A stretch of 64,000 bases of DNA from Harmothoe impar (lineage: Eukaryota > Annelida > Polychaeta > Phyllodocida > Polynoidae): contig OX381708.1 of NCBI GenBank assembly GCA_947462335.1, positions 3,410,001 to 3,474,000 of the forward strand, in the 5' to 3' direction. Numbering within the stretch: the first letter of the stretch is position 1; the number at the start of each line of letters is the position of its first letter. Below the pieces are notes generated by a model that saw only the letters and a program-made list of their open reading frames with translations, ran no database searches and was not told the origin of the DNA. The position numbers and the translations under genes were made by a program. This document shows positions 33,652 to 46,419 of the stretch, piece by piece.

Positions 33652-36600
33652 TTACAGCTTGGTTATAAAGGCCTTGTTGTCATGTGCCCCTGAACTGTCA
33701 GTGACAAACACCGTACTCTGCTGACCTTCATCTGACGGTCGCGCGCCCTTTCTTGCTTCATTCTCTTCCTCCTCCGCCCACCTCTCCTTCTCGGGCAGCC
33801 GTTTCTCCTGTCCTTGCCTCTTCCCCTCCTTCATCCCTTCCTTCACCGACCGCCCTTCCTGGATGAGAACCTCCAGCTCGTCTGGTGGGTAGCTGTGTGA
33901 ACACCGACACCCGACCCGCTTACTGTGAAACACGCGTATCCCGGCGATCCTGTAGACAAACAGCCATGTGACGGGGACCCCCAGGAGCAGGGTGAGGAGC
34001 GCATACATGACCGCCGTGCCAGGGGTCGAGTAGAAGTCCAGGGTAGCGTAGATGTAGTTGTTGCCTGTCAAGGGTTAAATCCTACATTAAAGTAATTACT
34101 GTACAGTAAAGGTATTTATTTCATGGTAAATACGGGACAACAAGGTTAACGCAATGGGAGGTCCATTCCCTGGGACAGCGTGCAATAACCCTAGGCTGTA
34201 TTGCAGGTTGTGGCCGTATTGCACATATGCTCTGAGAGTCACGTGACCCCTGATGATGTTTAATTTCAGGTTTTTTCATGTAAATATAAGTATGTTTTGG
34301 CTAATTTTCATGGGAAACCCTTAAATAAATACGGAGCATCCCCTAAAAGTCCCCTCATCAGTGGTTATTGCACTCGTGATGCTTGGGCCATATTGCACTA
34401 GGCCTATGACCAGCATGCAATACGGCCCAAGCACCACTTATGCAATAACGACTGACTCATGCAATAACCACTTAAGCATGCAGCTCTGTCTATGTCTGCT
34501 ACATAGCCACCTCTTTTAAGAAGTCTAAGAATGGATATAGACAAAGGTGCACGATTTTCAGTCTGTTGGCTGGGTTATTTCACTAGTTGACCTTGGGCCA
34601 TATTTCACGAGGCCCTCTGTGGCTTATAGGATTTGTCAAAGGGTCAACAAGTGAAATAACCCAGTCAACAAACTTAAAGGAGTGCACTTTTGTGTTTATT
34701 TTTTATCTTTTCCGATTCAAAATACCAAAATTATGGTAGGGGGGGGCCTAAAAAGGCTAAAATGGCTTCTTTCCACGCCTTGCGAATGTAAACAAACCGC
34801 CGTTTTAGATGATGTCACAGGCCATTAAATACGGCCATGGGTTATTTAACGGGGGGTTTTAAATACAGCACTCCTTGGTTAAATCAATGGGGCTGTCGTA
34901 TTCCATAAAAAATAAATTGCAATATCTTCCCTGAAAGTCTGTTGTATTGACTCAAGATGGTGTATATGTTCGCCTATGTTCAATAGTGATGTATACATAG
35001 AGGGGTACTTTAAAGTCCATTTAAAGCTGGTGTACTACCTCAGATATATAGATAGTTCAATCTCTGCATAGTTGTTAAGAGTCTGCTTGTTGGAGTGTAC
35101 TGGTAACATCCCAACACATTTTGTGTCTTTTATCCATGCAATATTTAAGGAAATAGATGAGGAAAAATTAAATGCTCCCAGCATTCTATTCAGCACTTGA
35201 TTATATCAACAAGGGAGTGCCATCTACAGGGATACACCTGTACTAGTAGACTGTGTTTGTGAGTTGAGCAATGAAAAACCTCCATGCTCCCCTCCACTCA
35301 CTACTGCCACCTGATGGCTTTGGTCAACACTAAATATCCATGCCCCTCCAGAATATAAATAGTAGTTGAGATTGGACTCCTGTCTAACATAATATTAAGA
35401 CTTTCTTGTCAGAATAAAAGACCGATTACAAGAGGGAAAGGATTATACACTCATCTGAGAATCAAATGTAGGTTTGAGATTGGGAGAACGTATAGCAGCT
35501 TTAAACAGGTAGTCTCACCACTCACACTTAACCACATAGTGTACTAGAACAGTACTAGAATTATGAGTGGGATACACTCGGTGAGAATGCCACTTTAAGA
35601 CCTACCGGCCGCGTTGGTGCCGCCCAGCCCCGTGTAGAGCAGGGTAAACACCAGGTACAGAGCTCCATACAGCAGCGGGTGCCACACGTGTAGGAGACGC
35701 ACCGGGGTCGCTGTGATGAACAGGTCCAGCAGCACGTACAGACTGTTATACCCGTGTACGTGGAACTCTGTCAGACTCAGCCCCAGCTGGGCTACAACAG
35801 GAAAGTAATAACAGTGTGAAGCCACATGATACCAGACATGTTAATAAGGCTTATTTCTATCTTTAATTTTGGGTTTCATCTTTCCACATGTTATTTAGGC
35901 ATTGATTTAGCAAAGTATAGCAAATGAGGCAATTGTTCCTCATGTCAATTTATAATCAAACCCTGATGCACATGTAAAAGGAGATACTCTGAAGTATTAT
36001 ATAGTAACAGTCTTGAAGGAAAGGATTGAGAGATATAAGAAGCAGGGGATAAAAATAAGGATTGAAATTAAAATTAAGAGCTTGAAATAATGCTGCAGCA
36101 CTAATATCTCACATACGGACCCCCATATGACTGATACAGAGGGGTCCGTATTATGTGGTGAAACGGGTCCCTAGGGATAAAAATAAGGATTGAAATTCAA
36201 ACTAAGAGTTTAAAATTGATAATTACGTTCCCAGAGCAGCACCCAGTAGCCTGCACTGACGATGAGGGAGGCGGTGGTGGCCATGTTGTAGATAACCCAC
36301 TGAGCCTTCAGGTACCAAGGCATCTTCTGTCTGCAGCCACCATCTACAGGGTTAAACAGGAACGGTACAATAGTCTACACCAAGTCTCACATACAGTGTT
36401 AAATCTGCCACAATACCTTAAATCTAGAGATACTTTACTTTCAAAGACAGGGTGTGGCTTATACTTGTGTTAGGCTTATACGCAATAATTTACGGTAGTC
36501 TAGTTCTGACATTTACCTAAGTGTGTGACCGCATTCCTGGTGGTGACGTAACCATGTACAGCAGTGGCCGCCATGACAACTGCCTGCAGGTTGAGTAGCA

Positions 36601-37386
36601 GGAAGGTCCAGTTGGTGAGGTAGAGGAACCAGCGGGAACCGTCGCTGCCCAGAACCCCGCTCAGTACTAGCCACACCAGTAAGTACAGGGCTGCCACCAC
36701 CCGGTACAACACGTAGACAACAGGCGGCCATCTCCACTGTAAACAAACACTGACATTAGTATGGGAACCAGCAGGAACATTAGTACAGGAACCAGCAGGA
36801 ACCAGCAGGAACTTACAAGAACCAGCAGGAACTTACAGGAACCAGTGGGAGCCACCAGGAACCAGCAGCGAACAGCAGGAACCAGTGACAACCAGCAGGG
36901 ACCAGCAGGAACCAGTTAGAACCAGCAGAAACTGGCAGGAACCAGTGGTAACCAGCGGGGACTGGTAGGAATCAACCAGAACCAACCAGGACCAGCAGGA
37001 ACCAACAGGAACCAGCAAGAACAAGCAGCATTCAGTGGGAGCCATTAGGAACCAGCAGGAACTAGTAGGAGCCAGTGGAACTCGCAGGAAATTAGCAGGG
37101 AACCAGTGGGGAACCAGCACGGAATGACTGCCATACATATCATGCTTGCCATTTACAACGTGGCTGCCACTAAAATGCTATTACCATACTATTATATGTT
37201 ATGTGTCTGAATTTAGACAAACTATCAAATAATTTGTCTTGTAAAAGCTCCTAATTCTAGGCAATGTACAAATTTACTAGAAGTTAAAACGTATAACGGT
37301 CCACATATAGAAGTAGTTACCTGTGAGGTGGTGAAGTACTGGGGGTGTGGATGTTCCAGCAGCACGTGGTAGGAGCTGCACTTCAT
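33652..37386 (-). CDS. Rolling-stone-like multi-pass membrane protein, five exons
   Basis: Exons in transcript order are 37386-37321, 36736-36517, 36343-36227, 35791-35606 and 34064-33652, all with AG/GT borders. They sum to 1002 bases (333 residues plus stop). Rolling-stone family signatures appear in order: CSSYHV and PQYFTTSQ at the N-terminus, VLYRVVAALYLLVWLVLSG, RWFLYLTNWTFLLLNLQ, WYLKAQWVIYNMATTASL, HGYNSLYVLLDLFI, PVRLLHVWHPLLYG, GGTN and YATLDFYSTPGTAVMY. About six or seven membrane segments are followed by a charged, Glu/Lys-rich cytoplasmic tail. Drosophila rolling stone acts in myoblast fusion; the role here is unknown. The ATG at 37386 has a good context, but a 3' splice site at 37398-37399 allows an upstream exon. 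Confidence 0.85.
34138..34680. repeat. Intronic foldback repeats
   Basis: Two hairpin-forming units lie in the last intron of the rolling-stone-like gene. Around 34,401-34,438 is GGGCCATATTGCACTAGG against its inverse. At 34,566-34,671 GGCTGGGTTATTTCACTAGT-TGACC lies against GGTCAACAAGTGAAATAACC. They are MITE-like. Confidence 0.5.
36046..36214. repeat. 44-bp direct repeat around a transposon end remnant
   Basis: GGGATAAAAATAAGGATTGA and the following bases occur at 36,046 and 36,172, flanking an 82-base remnant whose CCGTATTATGTGGTGAAACG matches the end of the element at 5,745-7,335. Confidence 0.6.
36757..37115. repeat. GGAACCAGCAG-type minisatellite in the first intron
   Basis: Irregular units of about 11-12 bases lie between exons 1 and 2 of the rolling-stone-like gene. 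Val/Leu/Pro/Ser-rich minus-strand ORFs here are artefacts. Confidence 0.85.
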
Positions 37387-37399
37387 GGTGCAGGGGTCT

Positions 37400-38590
37400 G
37401 TAACATGAATGTTAATTTAAAGTGACATGGTCCAATGATTAGGGCTCAAAAATTAATTTGGTTAAGAATTAATCAGATTGTTCCCTATGGGCATACTTCA
37501 TGTGCTAACTACTTTATTTAATCCCAGCTAGCAAAACTCGTATGAATCACGTTATCTCTATGTCTTTTCTCAACAGATATTTACTGCATTTGGTTACGTC
37601 AGAAAGTTGCACCCATTATGTGCAAATCTTTAAGACATGTTTTTGACTATGTAATATCCATGGAAAAAAATAATCATGTGTATCTTACCTAAATCAGTTA
37701 CATGACGTAGACATCATCATCAATTATATATATGACATATATACACAAATTAATTTAGATGGCCATGGGTGACATTAATCTGATCTCAGCATAATTATGT
37801 TAAAAACATGTGAAACTAAAACATTGTTTGCACCTATTTTCTCTGTGTGTGGTACTCCATCAGAAACAAGTAATATCCAGGCAATCAACATAATCAAGGG
37901 TTTCTTGCCTTTAGACATCACCAATAGTCCTACAGAGACTTAGCACATTGATCCTAGCAAATTGGCCAAGATGTGATGCCAGCTCATGGTCAGTATTTTG
38001 ATTTGAATAGTTGTAGCAACCACAGAAAAGATGTGCTCATACTAATCTCCTGGTTCTCCCTTAAACAATCATTCTACAGGAACAAAAATAACATATCATA
38101 CATTCCAGACAAAAGTTGGTCAAATTTCATCTTCTTTGGAAATTCATCTGGGCCCATATCAGCCCTTCAAAACTTTTTTTCCCCCATAAATACATTGTAA
38201 ATATTTCGAAACATACTGACATCTGATATCCCTCCAGAAATTACCATATATTGTACATTTTTATAGTGTGTGCTAAATTTGGGCTAGGGCTGGGCACTTT
38301 GAATCTGGCTGACCCATCTGGGTTCCCACTGGTAGCCCTGATCAAAAAGAACCAAAACACAAGGTGGGCAAATCAGCTTGCACAGATAAAAACACATATG
38401 GGCCCCATTAAGCAATGCTGACTGGGTTTCCCAGTCAGAGCCTCCCAATAACTGATAGCTGCCCAGCTTCACTGGGTTTTTGGAGTGGAAAATACTATGT
38501 CACAGAAATGTTTTAACTTGGGTACATTATCGCCATCTGGTGAAAATTGTGAGTACTTAAAAAATCTTAAAAGAATCTTGAAAGAATATT
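37400..38590. other. Non-coding stretch upstream of the rolling-stone-like gene
   Basis: No gene or repeat is supported. The last 60 bases (repeated AATCTTAAA) loosely resemble the inverse of the sequence just beyond the right end of the palindrome (57,470-57,530), so the palindrome may once have extended further. Confidence 0.4.
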
Positions 38591-38637
38591 AAATATTAGT
38601 AGTATAGGGGGAGGCCGCAGGACCTCCCTTTTTATCT

Positions 38638-38659
38638 AGGTCAGTAGGTCAGTAGGTCA
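38638..38659 (+). promoter_or_regulatory. Three AGGTCA half-sites, DR2 spacing, outer tip of left arm
   Basis: AGGTCA at 38,638, 38,646 and 38,654 with GT between them gives two overlapping perfect DR2 nuclear-receptor-type sites. Further AGGTCA copies are at 38,669 and 38,701. The mirror is at 57,400-57,421. Binding is inferred only. Confidence 0.5.
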
Positions 38660-38712
38660 TTGCTAAGTAGGTCAACGATATGCATGACATGAGTTTAAGT
38701 AGGTCACCATAT

Positions 38713-38732
38713 GGACATGTTTGAACATGTAG
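38713..38732 (+). promoter_or_regulatory. p53-type near-consensus site, left arm
   Basis: GGACATGTTTGAACATGTAG is two abutting RRRCWWGYYY half-sites with one mismatch. Further copies lie at 38,832 and 39,564, and variants near 39,697, 39,996 and 40,130. Confidence 0.4.
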
Positions 38733-39076
38733 CTTCATTAATTATTCATGTCACAGTTTTAAAATGTTAATTGGATATTTGGCAAGTGACTAAAATCAAA
38801 GCTCATTATGAATGCATTTAGGTCATCCTTTGGACATGTTTGAACATGTAGCCTCATTAATTATTCATGTTACACTTAAGTTATGTAGGATACAGATGGA
38901 TATGAAGTTAGGCTGGATAGAGCATTATATTATCAGCAGATATTAATTGCATAGAATATATATTGTATTTGATATGAAGTCACCATATGGTACAGTATTC
39001 AAAGGAAAAACAGTTTGGATCTGTTTTGACATGCTTGAAACAGGCACATCAATATATATTTGGCTGCTTGAGTTTG

Positions 39077-39096
39077 AGACATGTCTGGACATGTTT
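39077..39096. promoter_or_regulatory. Perfect p53-family consensus site, copy 1
   Basis: AGACATGTCTGGACATGTTT fits RRRCWWGYYY twice with zero spacer. Copies at 39,943-39,962 and 40,365-40,384 are identical. Mirrors are at 56,963, 56,097 and 55,675. Confidence 0.5.
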
Positions 39097-41161
39097 CACA
39101 TCAAAGAGACCTAGCTTCAAAGGAAAAATGGTTTGGCTCTGTTTGGACATGCTTCAAAGAGGCACGTCATTATATATTCAGATGTTTTGCCAAATGAGCA
39201 TGTTCCTCTGATAGTCATATCATGTGCATGTATGCAGAGGGACGTTTATACAGCTTTGTCTATTGAATTATGAATCAAAGGTATAATTTGATAATGCTTT
39301 ATTAAACCTGGTAGTGGAATCAAATGTGTATATAAGAAATCATCTTAGACAGTGGTTAGTTGAGACATATATTGACACAAATCACATCAAAGAGACCTTG
39401 CTGGCACCTGTTTAGGCACATCTCACATCCAACATATCCTGACACCTTTACAGATTCACATCAAAGAGTTTTTTTGGCACTGCTTTTGGACACATCTCAC
39501 TTCAACATGAACTTGTTGGCACCACTTTGGCCACATGTTATATCAAAGGAATTTTAACCATATGGACATGTTTGAACATGTAGCCTTATTAATTATTCAT
39601 GTCACAGTTTTAAAATGTTAATGATGTGCATAACATGGAAATTTTGCAAGTGGCCAAAGTAGAATCTCATTATGAATGCAATTAGTTCCTCCTTTAGACA
39701 TGTTTGAACATGTAGCCTCATTAATTAATCATGCCACACTAAAGTTATGTAGGATAGAGATGGATATGAAGTTAGGCTGGATAGAGCATTGCATTTTGAT
39801 TAGACATAAATTACATAGAATATATATATTGTATTTGATATGAAGTCACTATAATGTACAGTATTCAAAGGAAAAAGGGGTTGGATCTGTTTTGACATGC
39901 TTGAAACAGGCACATCAATATATATTTGGCTGCTTGAGTTGGAGACATGTCTGGACATGTTTCACATCAAAGATGAGTTTAAGTAGGTCACCATATTGAC
40001 ATGTTTGAACATGTAGCCTCATTACTTATTCATGTCACAGTTTTGAAATGTTAATGATAAGCATAACATGGATATTTGGCAAGTGACCAAAGTGAAAGCT
40101 CATTATGAATGCATTCAGGCCATCCTTTAGACATGTTTGAACATGTAACCTCATTAATCATTCATGTCACACTTAAGTTATGTAGGATAGAGATTGATAT
40201 GAAGTTAGGCTGGATAGAGCATTATGACGTTATTATCAGATATTAATTGCATAGAATATATACTTGATATGAAGTCACAATATAGTACAGTATTCAAAAG
40301 AAAAACGGTTTGGATCTGTTTGGACATGCTTGAAAGAGGCATATCAATATATATATTGAGTTTGAGACATGTCTGGACATGTTTCACATCAAAGAGACAC
40401 TGCTGGCACCTGTTTTGGTGCTATCATATCAAACAGATGTGGCTGGCACCTGTCACCATATGGTACAGTTTCCAAAGGAAAAAGTGGTTTGGCTCTGTTT
40501 GGACATGCTTCAAAGAGGCACGTCATTATATATTCAGATGCTTTGCCAACTGAACATGTTACTCTGATAGTCATATCATGTGCATGTATACCGAGGGACA
40601 CGTATACAGTTTTGTCTATTGAATTATAAAGGTATATATTTGATAATGCTTTATTAGCCTGGTAGTGTATATAAGAAATCATATTAGACAGTGGTCAGTT
40701 GAGACATGTATTGACACAAATCACATCAAAGAGACCTTGCTGGCACTTGTTTAGGCACGTCTCACAGCTAACATATCCTGACACCTGTCCAGATTCACAT
40801 CAAAGAATCTTGGTTGGCATCTGTTTGGGTATGTCTGAGATCAAACATATACTGATGGCATCTGTCCAGGTGCACATCAAAGGGTTTTGTTTGGCACTGC
40901 TTTTGGGCACATTTCACATCAACATGAACTTGTTGGCACCAATTTGGCCACATGTCATTTCAAAGCAATTTTAAATTAGACCCTTGATAAACCCATCAAT
41001 CTCTCCTTGCCGAATATTAAATAAGCCCCCTTGGCTGATAATGGCTTATACACCTTTTGAGGCATAACAGACAGTTAATTCATGATTAATTATGCATAAA
41101 TTTAGTATTTTTGGTGTTTTTTTCTATTAAAAGAGCTTTGACCCACATTTAAGCCGGATCC

Positions 41162-41860
41162 ATGGAGACACTAGCCATCCAGACTTCTGCACACATCCAG
41201 TGTCATCCAGCTTATGTGAGTATCTTTCTTACTGTAGGTATTGTTTTTGACTTATATTAATGGCATTTGTTAAGTATACAGAATACTGGTTATTATTATA
41301 TACTGAGTCAATGATGTTAAAAAAAGTATGTGAGATTTTAATTGGTTCATTTCTTATTAGAAACAGGATGAAGAGAGTTATGAAGATATGGAGATTGACC
41401 ACTCAAATGATTTAACAGCACCCAATCTACTTAACATGGAAACTGTTCTCAAACACCTCAAGCACCAAGCTGAGTCAAAAAGCAGCCCAGGGACAACTTC
41501 AGATCCGTCAGAACCACTAGAGCCATCACCTTTTATGCAGATCTCGTAAGAGACTCACCCTAAGCTGACATTTCAGTGAGTTCCCAAAGATGTGTTTTTA
41601 TTTCATGGGATTCATAAAGCAGTCAGCTGAGCCTAGGAGGGTGCAAAGGCTGTTCTTTAATGCAGGACAGATATTTTTTTGACAGGCAACTGGGAAAGGT
41701 TGGTGACAGAGATCTTAGGCTAAGCCCATGGTATATCAACAGCATCAACAAGATGCAGAGGGCAGGGTCTCATTACATCATTATGCCTGATTATGATGCA
41801 ATGCACCAGATTAAAAAGGAATCAGAGGACATTAAGATTTGCCATATTACTTGGATCTAA
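41162..41860 (+). CDS. Small three-exon gene of unknown function, left arm
   Basis: Exons 41162-41215, 41361-41545 and 41686-41860 join in frame (GTGAGT/TTATTAG, then GTAAGA/TTTTTTTGACAG) to give 137 residues. A TATTAAAAG about 40 bases upstream could be a TATA box and AATAAA at 42113 a poly(A) signal. The middle exon is acidic and then Pro/Ser-rich (SEPLEPSP). The last is basic with a YINSINKMQRAGSHYI segment. I recognise no domain. Unspliced, exon 2 stops at 41547, so a short isoform of 80 residues is possible. It runs toward the palindrome centre, convergent with the outward gene. The identical copy in the right arm gives two copies per palindrome. Confidence 0.5.
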
Positions 41861-41874
41861 GAAGTACCTGACCA

Positions 41875-42075
41875 TTGAGACTGACAATGTGCTTTGTAGA
41901 CATAGGAAAGTGGTTTAACCCATTACACACATATATGAGGAGCCAAAGCCAGACCTACACCCATGTAGGGAGGGAATTTTACCCATACAGAGAGAGTTCC
42001 AGCATCTGCTTGGTGAATGATGGGAGCCAAGAAATCTTCATGACCAAGACATACTCATGTCAAAATATAAAATAA
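41875..42075 (+). CDS. Short ORF after the three-exon gene, left arm
   Basis: 66 codons start 14 bases after the previous stop. It may be a downstream exon or a frameshifted continuation, since a second frame between the two also stays open for about 28 codons. No domain is recognised. It ends 38 bases before the AATAAA at 42113. Confidence 0.3.
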   Translation: MRLTMCFVDIGKWFNPLHTYMRSQSQTYTHVGREFYPYRESSSICLVNDGSQEIFMTKTYSCQNIK

Positions 42076-42119
42076 GAAAGTACAATAACTATATATAGAT
42101 ACTGAACTATTGAATAAAA

Positions 42120-45100
42120 AACATTTATCTAATATCATTTTACTTGTTGTATTTTTATTTATTACCTCCACCTATCAAATGCAACAGATTGGGTTTTGGA
42201 CAGGCTTTGCAAGCAGTAAATTTGCCAGCTGTATCATGGGCAAACTGTCACCCTATATGAGGAGTTTGGTTCTGACATAATCCCAGCCAAGACTATTTGA
42301 TTCACTGGTTAATTAATCTAAATAGATCAAATATGATTATGGCTATGTGATCTATGGATGATTTCATTAGGGGGCATCGATAAATGAACTGTGTACACTA
42401 ATTATCAATGTGTTAATAAGTTCCCGTAGCTTGAGGTATGACTTGATGGAGCATTATATATTTTTTTAGGTATTAATTAGAGAAAAGAAATTGTATCTGA
42501 CATGTAGTCAGTCACCTTATGGTGCAGTATTTGATGGAAAAAGTGGTCTGGACATGTTGGGACATGCTTCAAAAAGGCACATCATTACATATTCAGCTGC
42601 TTGCCAACTTTGTTTGCCAACTGAACATGCTCTTTTAGCAGGCATAGTGCCAGGTTAGGTCATCAATCATTCCTGCTGTATATTAAATGAGTGTCTCCAG
42701 GCATTTATAAGGATTTTATCCTGTGATTTGAAGCTCATTTGGAATTCATTGATGAGAGGGGAGCTCATTACATATTCAGTTGTTTGCCAGCTGAACATGT
42801 AATCCGCATCAAACATGTTTTTGTTTGGCAAGGGCATTGCCAGGTTAGCTAATGATTAACCTAGCAATCCCTCCCTGGTGAATATCAAATGAGGCCCTTT
42901 AGGGCATAACAGCTTCATCCCTCCACCTTTTGAGGTATAGCAGACATTTTTTACTGAACTTAAACTGGATGGAGCAGTATAATTGATAAGGTATTAATTA
43001 GAGAGAGAAAAATGTATGTGATATGAAGTCACCATATGATACAGTATTCAAGGGGGAAGATTGTTTGGTTCTGTTTGGACATGCTTCAAAGAGGCACATC
43101 ATTATATATTAGGATGATTGCCAGCTTTGTTTGCCAACTGAAAATGCACCTTTAGCAGGCATTGTGCCAAGCTAGGTCATCAATCATTCCTGCTGAAAGA
43201 TCCCTCCAGTAAAGAATCTTTTAATCTCCACAGAACAAATCTTAATAGGTATATTTTGTTGCTAACAAACATAGATATGTATGGTGATGTTGATTTGAGA
43301 TGGATCTGGACATGTTTTTAAATGAACATGTCCTGCACTGGTCTTACCATGCAAGCTTAGATATTCATTTTAGAAAATGGATATTATAGTTGATTTAAAG
43401 TCTAAGAGTCTTAAGCACTAAAACAAAACCTTGATTACCTGTCCATCATGTATAGGCACTGGGTGTAATAGCCCAGTCAAATTGAAAAGCACCCTTGCAG
43501 ATAATAGCAATGGTACAGTGTGTCGATGTTGACTTCATTTGAATGAGCATGTCTTTGTATAAATCTTAACACTGATTTGACCAGAATACCTCATTTTAAT
43601 AAGGATATGACACAAGTAGTTGATAACATATCATGCATAAATCTGGAGCTTTTTTGGGGAAACAATCTCATAAGGAGGTGTCATTGTGACACTGACCATT
43701 GATTTATCTTTACATGTCCAAAGAAAAGGAAAGAAATAAAGGAGCAACTTGGTTTAATGTTGAGCGAAAAAGAGTTATCCATGATGAATACTTTTGCTAT
43801 ATTGAGTCAACTGTCTGGAAATGCTGCATAGCATTATCTCAGTATATAGTTGAGTGCATCTTTTGTCTTTGACTTATTTTAGTTATATTTCAACTCTTTT
43901 CCAAATCTACTTGTTGATTATCTTTACGGTGTAATTTTGTGTTACTGACAGTTATGTAAGGTCATACATCTGGATACAAAATGAAACAAGCAACACATTT
44001 TATCTTTTTTGAAAAGAAGTTAGTTACAAATCAAAATATTATTTTATCATCTTTTAATTTTGGGAGGAATAGGAAAACATCTTGACTTGAAAGCTATGTA
44101 TTATTGAGACAACTTCTGATGGATAGAGTGTACAGTTTACAGGGACCACTTAAATTAATTCACAGACAGGGACCACATAAAATCAGTTCCCAGACCCATT
44201 CGATTTGCTCTAGATCTAAACTGGAAAATGAGAGGATGCCGGGTAGTTAGGGAAAATAACTGTTGATATACAATTTACTGTTTTAAATTAAGGCTTAGAG
44301 AGTTAAATGCTTGAATATATATATACAATCCCCCAGCTTATCTTACATTATTCTACCATTCTATATATTCAGCTATATAGTCACATACTTATTTTATCCC
44401 AGATCAATGAAAGAATAATAAAGTATCATTTGATTCATCTTCGTTTGAGTGGAGTTTTGTATATTTTTATTGCCAACTTTTTATTTGCATGTTATTAAAG
44501 TGCAATATTGAGCAAATGGTGACAGTTATAGGTAGGTTGAAGAGAGACATCATGGTATACAAAATTGGTAGCTCATATGGAAACCATCAGTATGAGCACT
44601 GTTTCATATGAGTTAAAGTTGAGTTTATATAGTTGTTAATGCTCTACACATGATGGGTGTGGCATTTATATAATCAACCACATTTAACTTAGTAACATGG
44701 TTAAATGTCTTTTAGTTATGTGTTGTCTGACTTATTATACAAATACCATACAGGACTAAGCAATTACCAGACATGTACTACCACCACTTAGGAAGGATCA
44801 TGCATTTTGACAAATTCATAGTTAGATTCCACCAAAAATAAACATAATATCTCACTAAAAAGCAGTATGTAACTTACCAAAAGAAGGTATGTATATATTA
44901 CCATGCATTTTGAGAAAATTAATATGTGGCATATATGTTTTTTTTAATTAGTCATGTATCAAAAAACTGATTGCCAAACAGCATTGCTTAATGAACTTTG
45001 TATGTATGTGTACTGTAAACTACCAAAAAAAACTAACTTAATTATGACCGATGTAAATTTGAAAAGTCTGTAGCCAGGTCATTGTCATATGAACTAAGTA

Positions 45101-45230
45101 ATGTATTAAAGCTACTTAGAATGTCTGCTGGCACTGAGTATCCGACCGGGATGGTTGGAGCAGGTTTTGATCCATCCTGAGGAGGATTTATAGACAAGGA
45201 TAGTTTATCACTAGAGTTTTCATATGCTTG
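42120..45230. other. AT-rich arm interior, left
   Basis: Contains the two innermost copies of the arm repeat (about 42,435 and 42,955) and the 3' ends of the convergent genes. TTTATT at about 44,470-44,486 is the minus-strand poly(A) candidate. No other gene is supported. 50,829-53,939 mirrors it. Confidence 0.5.
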
Positions 45231-45869
45231 TTAGTCTATAGGTGCACCAAGCCTGAAGGTGGTTATGTGTTTCTGGTCTAGGACTGGAGAACAGGTTGTT
45301 GTAGAGGTGGATGTTGACCAGACATTTTCTGTACCCTTTGGGGTTTCAGTTTCACCTGTCATGGTGTACAAACTAATACTGGGATCAAGTGGCTCACTAA
45401 TACTAGTGGGCTCCTGTGGTGCACTAATAACTGGTGTTGATAAAGGTGATTCACTGTTAGGACTGAAGGTAGATGGTCCTAGGTTGGTCCCAAAGTAATC
45501 CTGAATCTGTTTGTCACTTAGTTGTAAACATGGAGGGTGAGAAGAACCAAAGAGAATCTGGTCAGCATTTACTTCTGTGTTGAGAGTTTGGGTGGCTTCA
45601 TTGATGTTGTTGTTGGCCAGTCTAGCCTCAACAAGGTAGAGTCCTGTGGCAGACCCAACTGGTGTGAGGCTGGGGGCGTTGCAGTCCAAACTTAGTAAGG
45701 CATAGTCATTGCCGGAAATGGTATCAAATGAGGTGTTCTTGTCATTAACAGTCACCTTTAACCCCTTCTTATTTTGTGAATCACTTTTTGATTTAACTAT
45801 GTATTTGACACCGCTGGAGGCAGTGTCTTTAAAAGCATTAGTAGATGGCTTGTGTTTGTTTTTGAAGTG
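45231..45869 (-). CDS. Pro/Ser/Thr-rich exon-like ORF, left arm
   Basis: Mirror of 50,190-50,828 with identical protein. See that entry for content. It is the likely 3' exon of the gene transcribed outward from the palindrome centre. Confidence 0.4.
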   Translation of the reverse strand, partial: HFKNKHKPSTNAFKDTASSGVKYIVKSKSDSQNKKGLKVTVNDKNTSFDTISGNDYALLSLDCNAPSLTPVGSATGLYLVEARLANNNINEATQTLNTEVNADQILFGSSHPPCLQLSDKQIQDYFGTNLGPSTFSPNSESPLSTPVISAPQEPTSISEPLDPSISLYTMTGETETPKGTENVWSTSTSTTTCSPVLDQKHITTFRLGAPID

Positions 45870-46419
45870 TCACTTTAATGCAGCATTGGCTTGTCCAAAA
45901 ACAAATGAATTATCTTACTCAAAAGAGTTGAGGCAATAAACCCATCAACTTTAAATCTTACCATGTGGAACTATAGATGCATGGATATATTTGTTAGCCA
46001 GGATCTAACCCTTTGCATCATATCTATGAAGAGCTAAGACATTGATTTAGGTGTTTATATCATATTATAGAGAATAAAGGAACTAGGATTACCATCAAAT
46101 TATTATATTTTGAAATGAATTGAAATAGGATACCCTTACTAGTTGATGACTTATTGTGTTTTACTCATCTAGAATATGTCTTGGATGAAAGCACTAAGAT
46201 AAATGTACCTCAACCATTAGATACATGTAGGAATTTAGTGCTTAATCTCCCACCTTACAGTTGTTGAGTATAATTGTCACGAATATAGGAGATGGCACTT
46301 ATTGCATTGAGTGTTATTGTATTCAAATTATTCTATACCGATGTGTACAATGTAGAAAATGAAACAAAATATTCAAATAGTTTATGTTCTAAATGTTTTC
46401 TGGAATTCTGCTTTCCTTA

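Larger units (their letters stand above)
38691..43150 (+). repeat. Diverged direct repeats in the left arm
   Basis: A unit of about 200 bases recurs near 38,895, 39,755, 40,195, 42,435 and 42,955, always in the same orientation. It contains TGGATAGAGCATTATA, GATATGAAGTCACCATATGG, TACAGTATTCAAAGG and GGACATGCTTCAAAGAGGCA. A second unit with GGACATGTTTGAACATGTAG is interspersed. The right arm mirrors this. Confidence 0.75.

Noticed and set aside
36667..37138. Val/Leu/Ser/Phe-rich minus-strand ORFs
   Set aside because: Readings of an intronic GGAACCAGCAG minisatellite.
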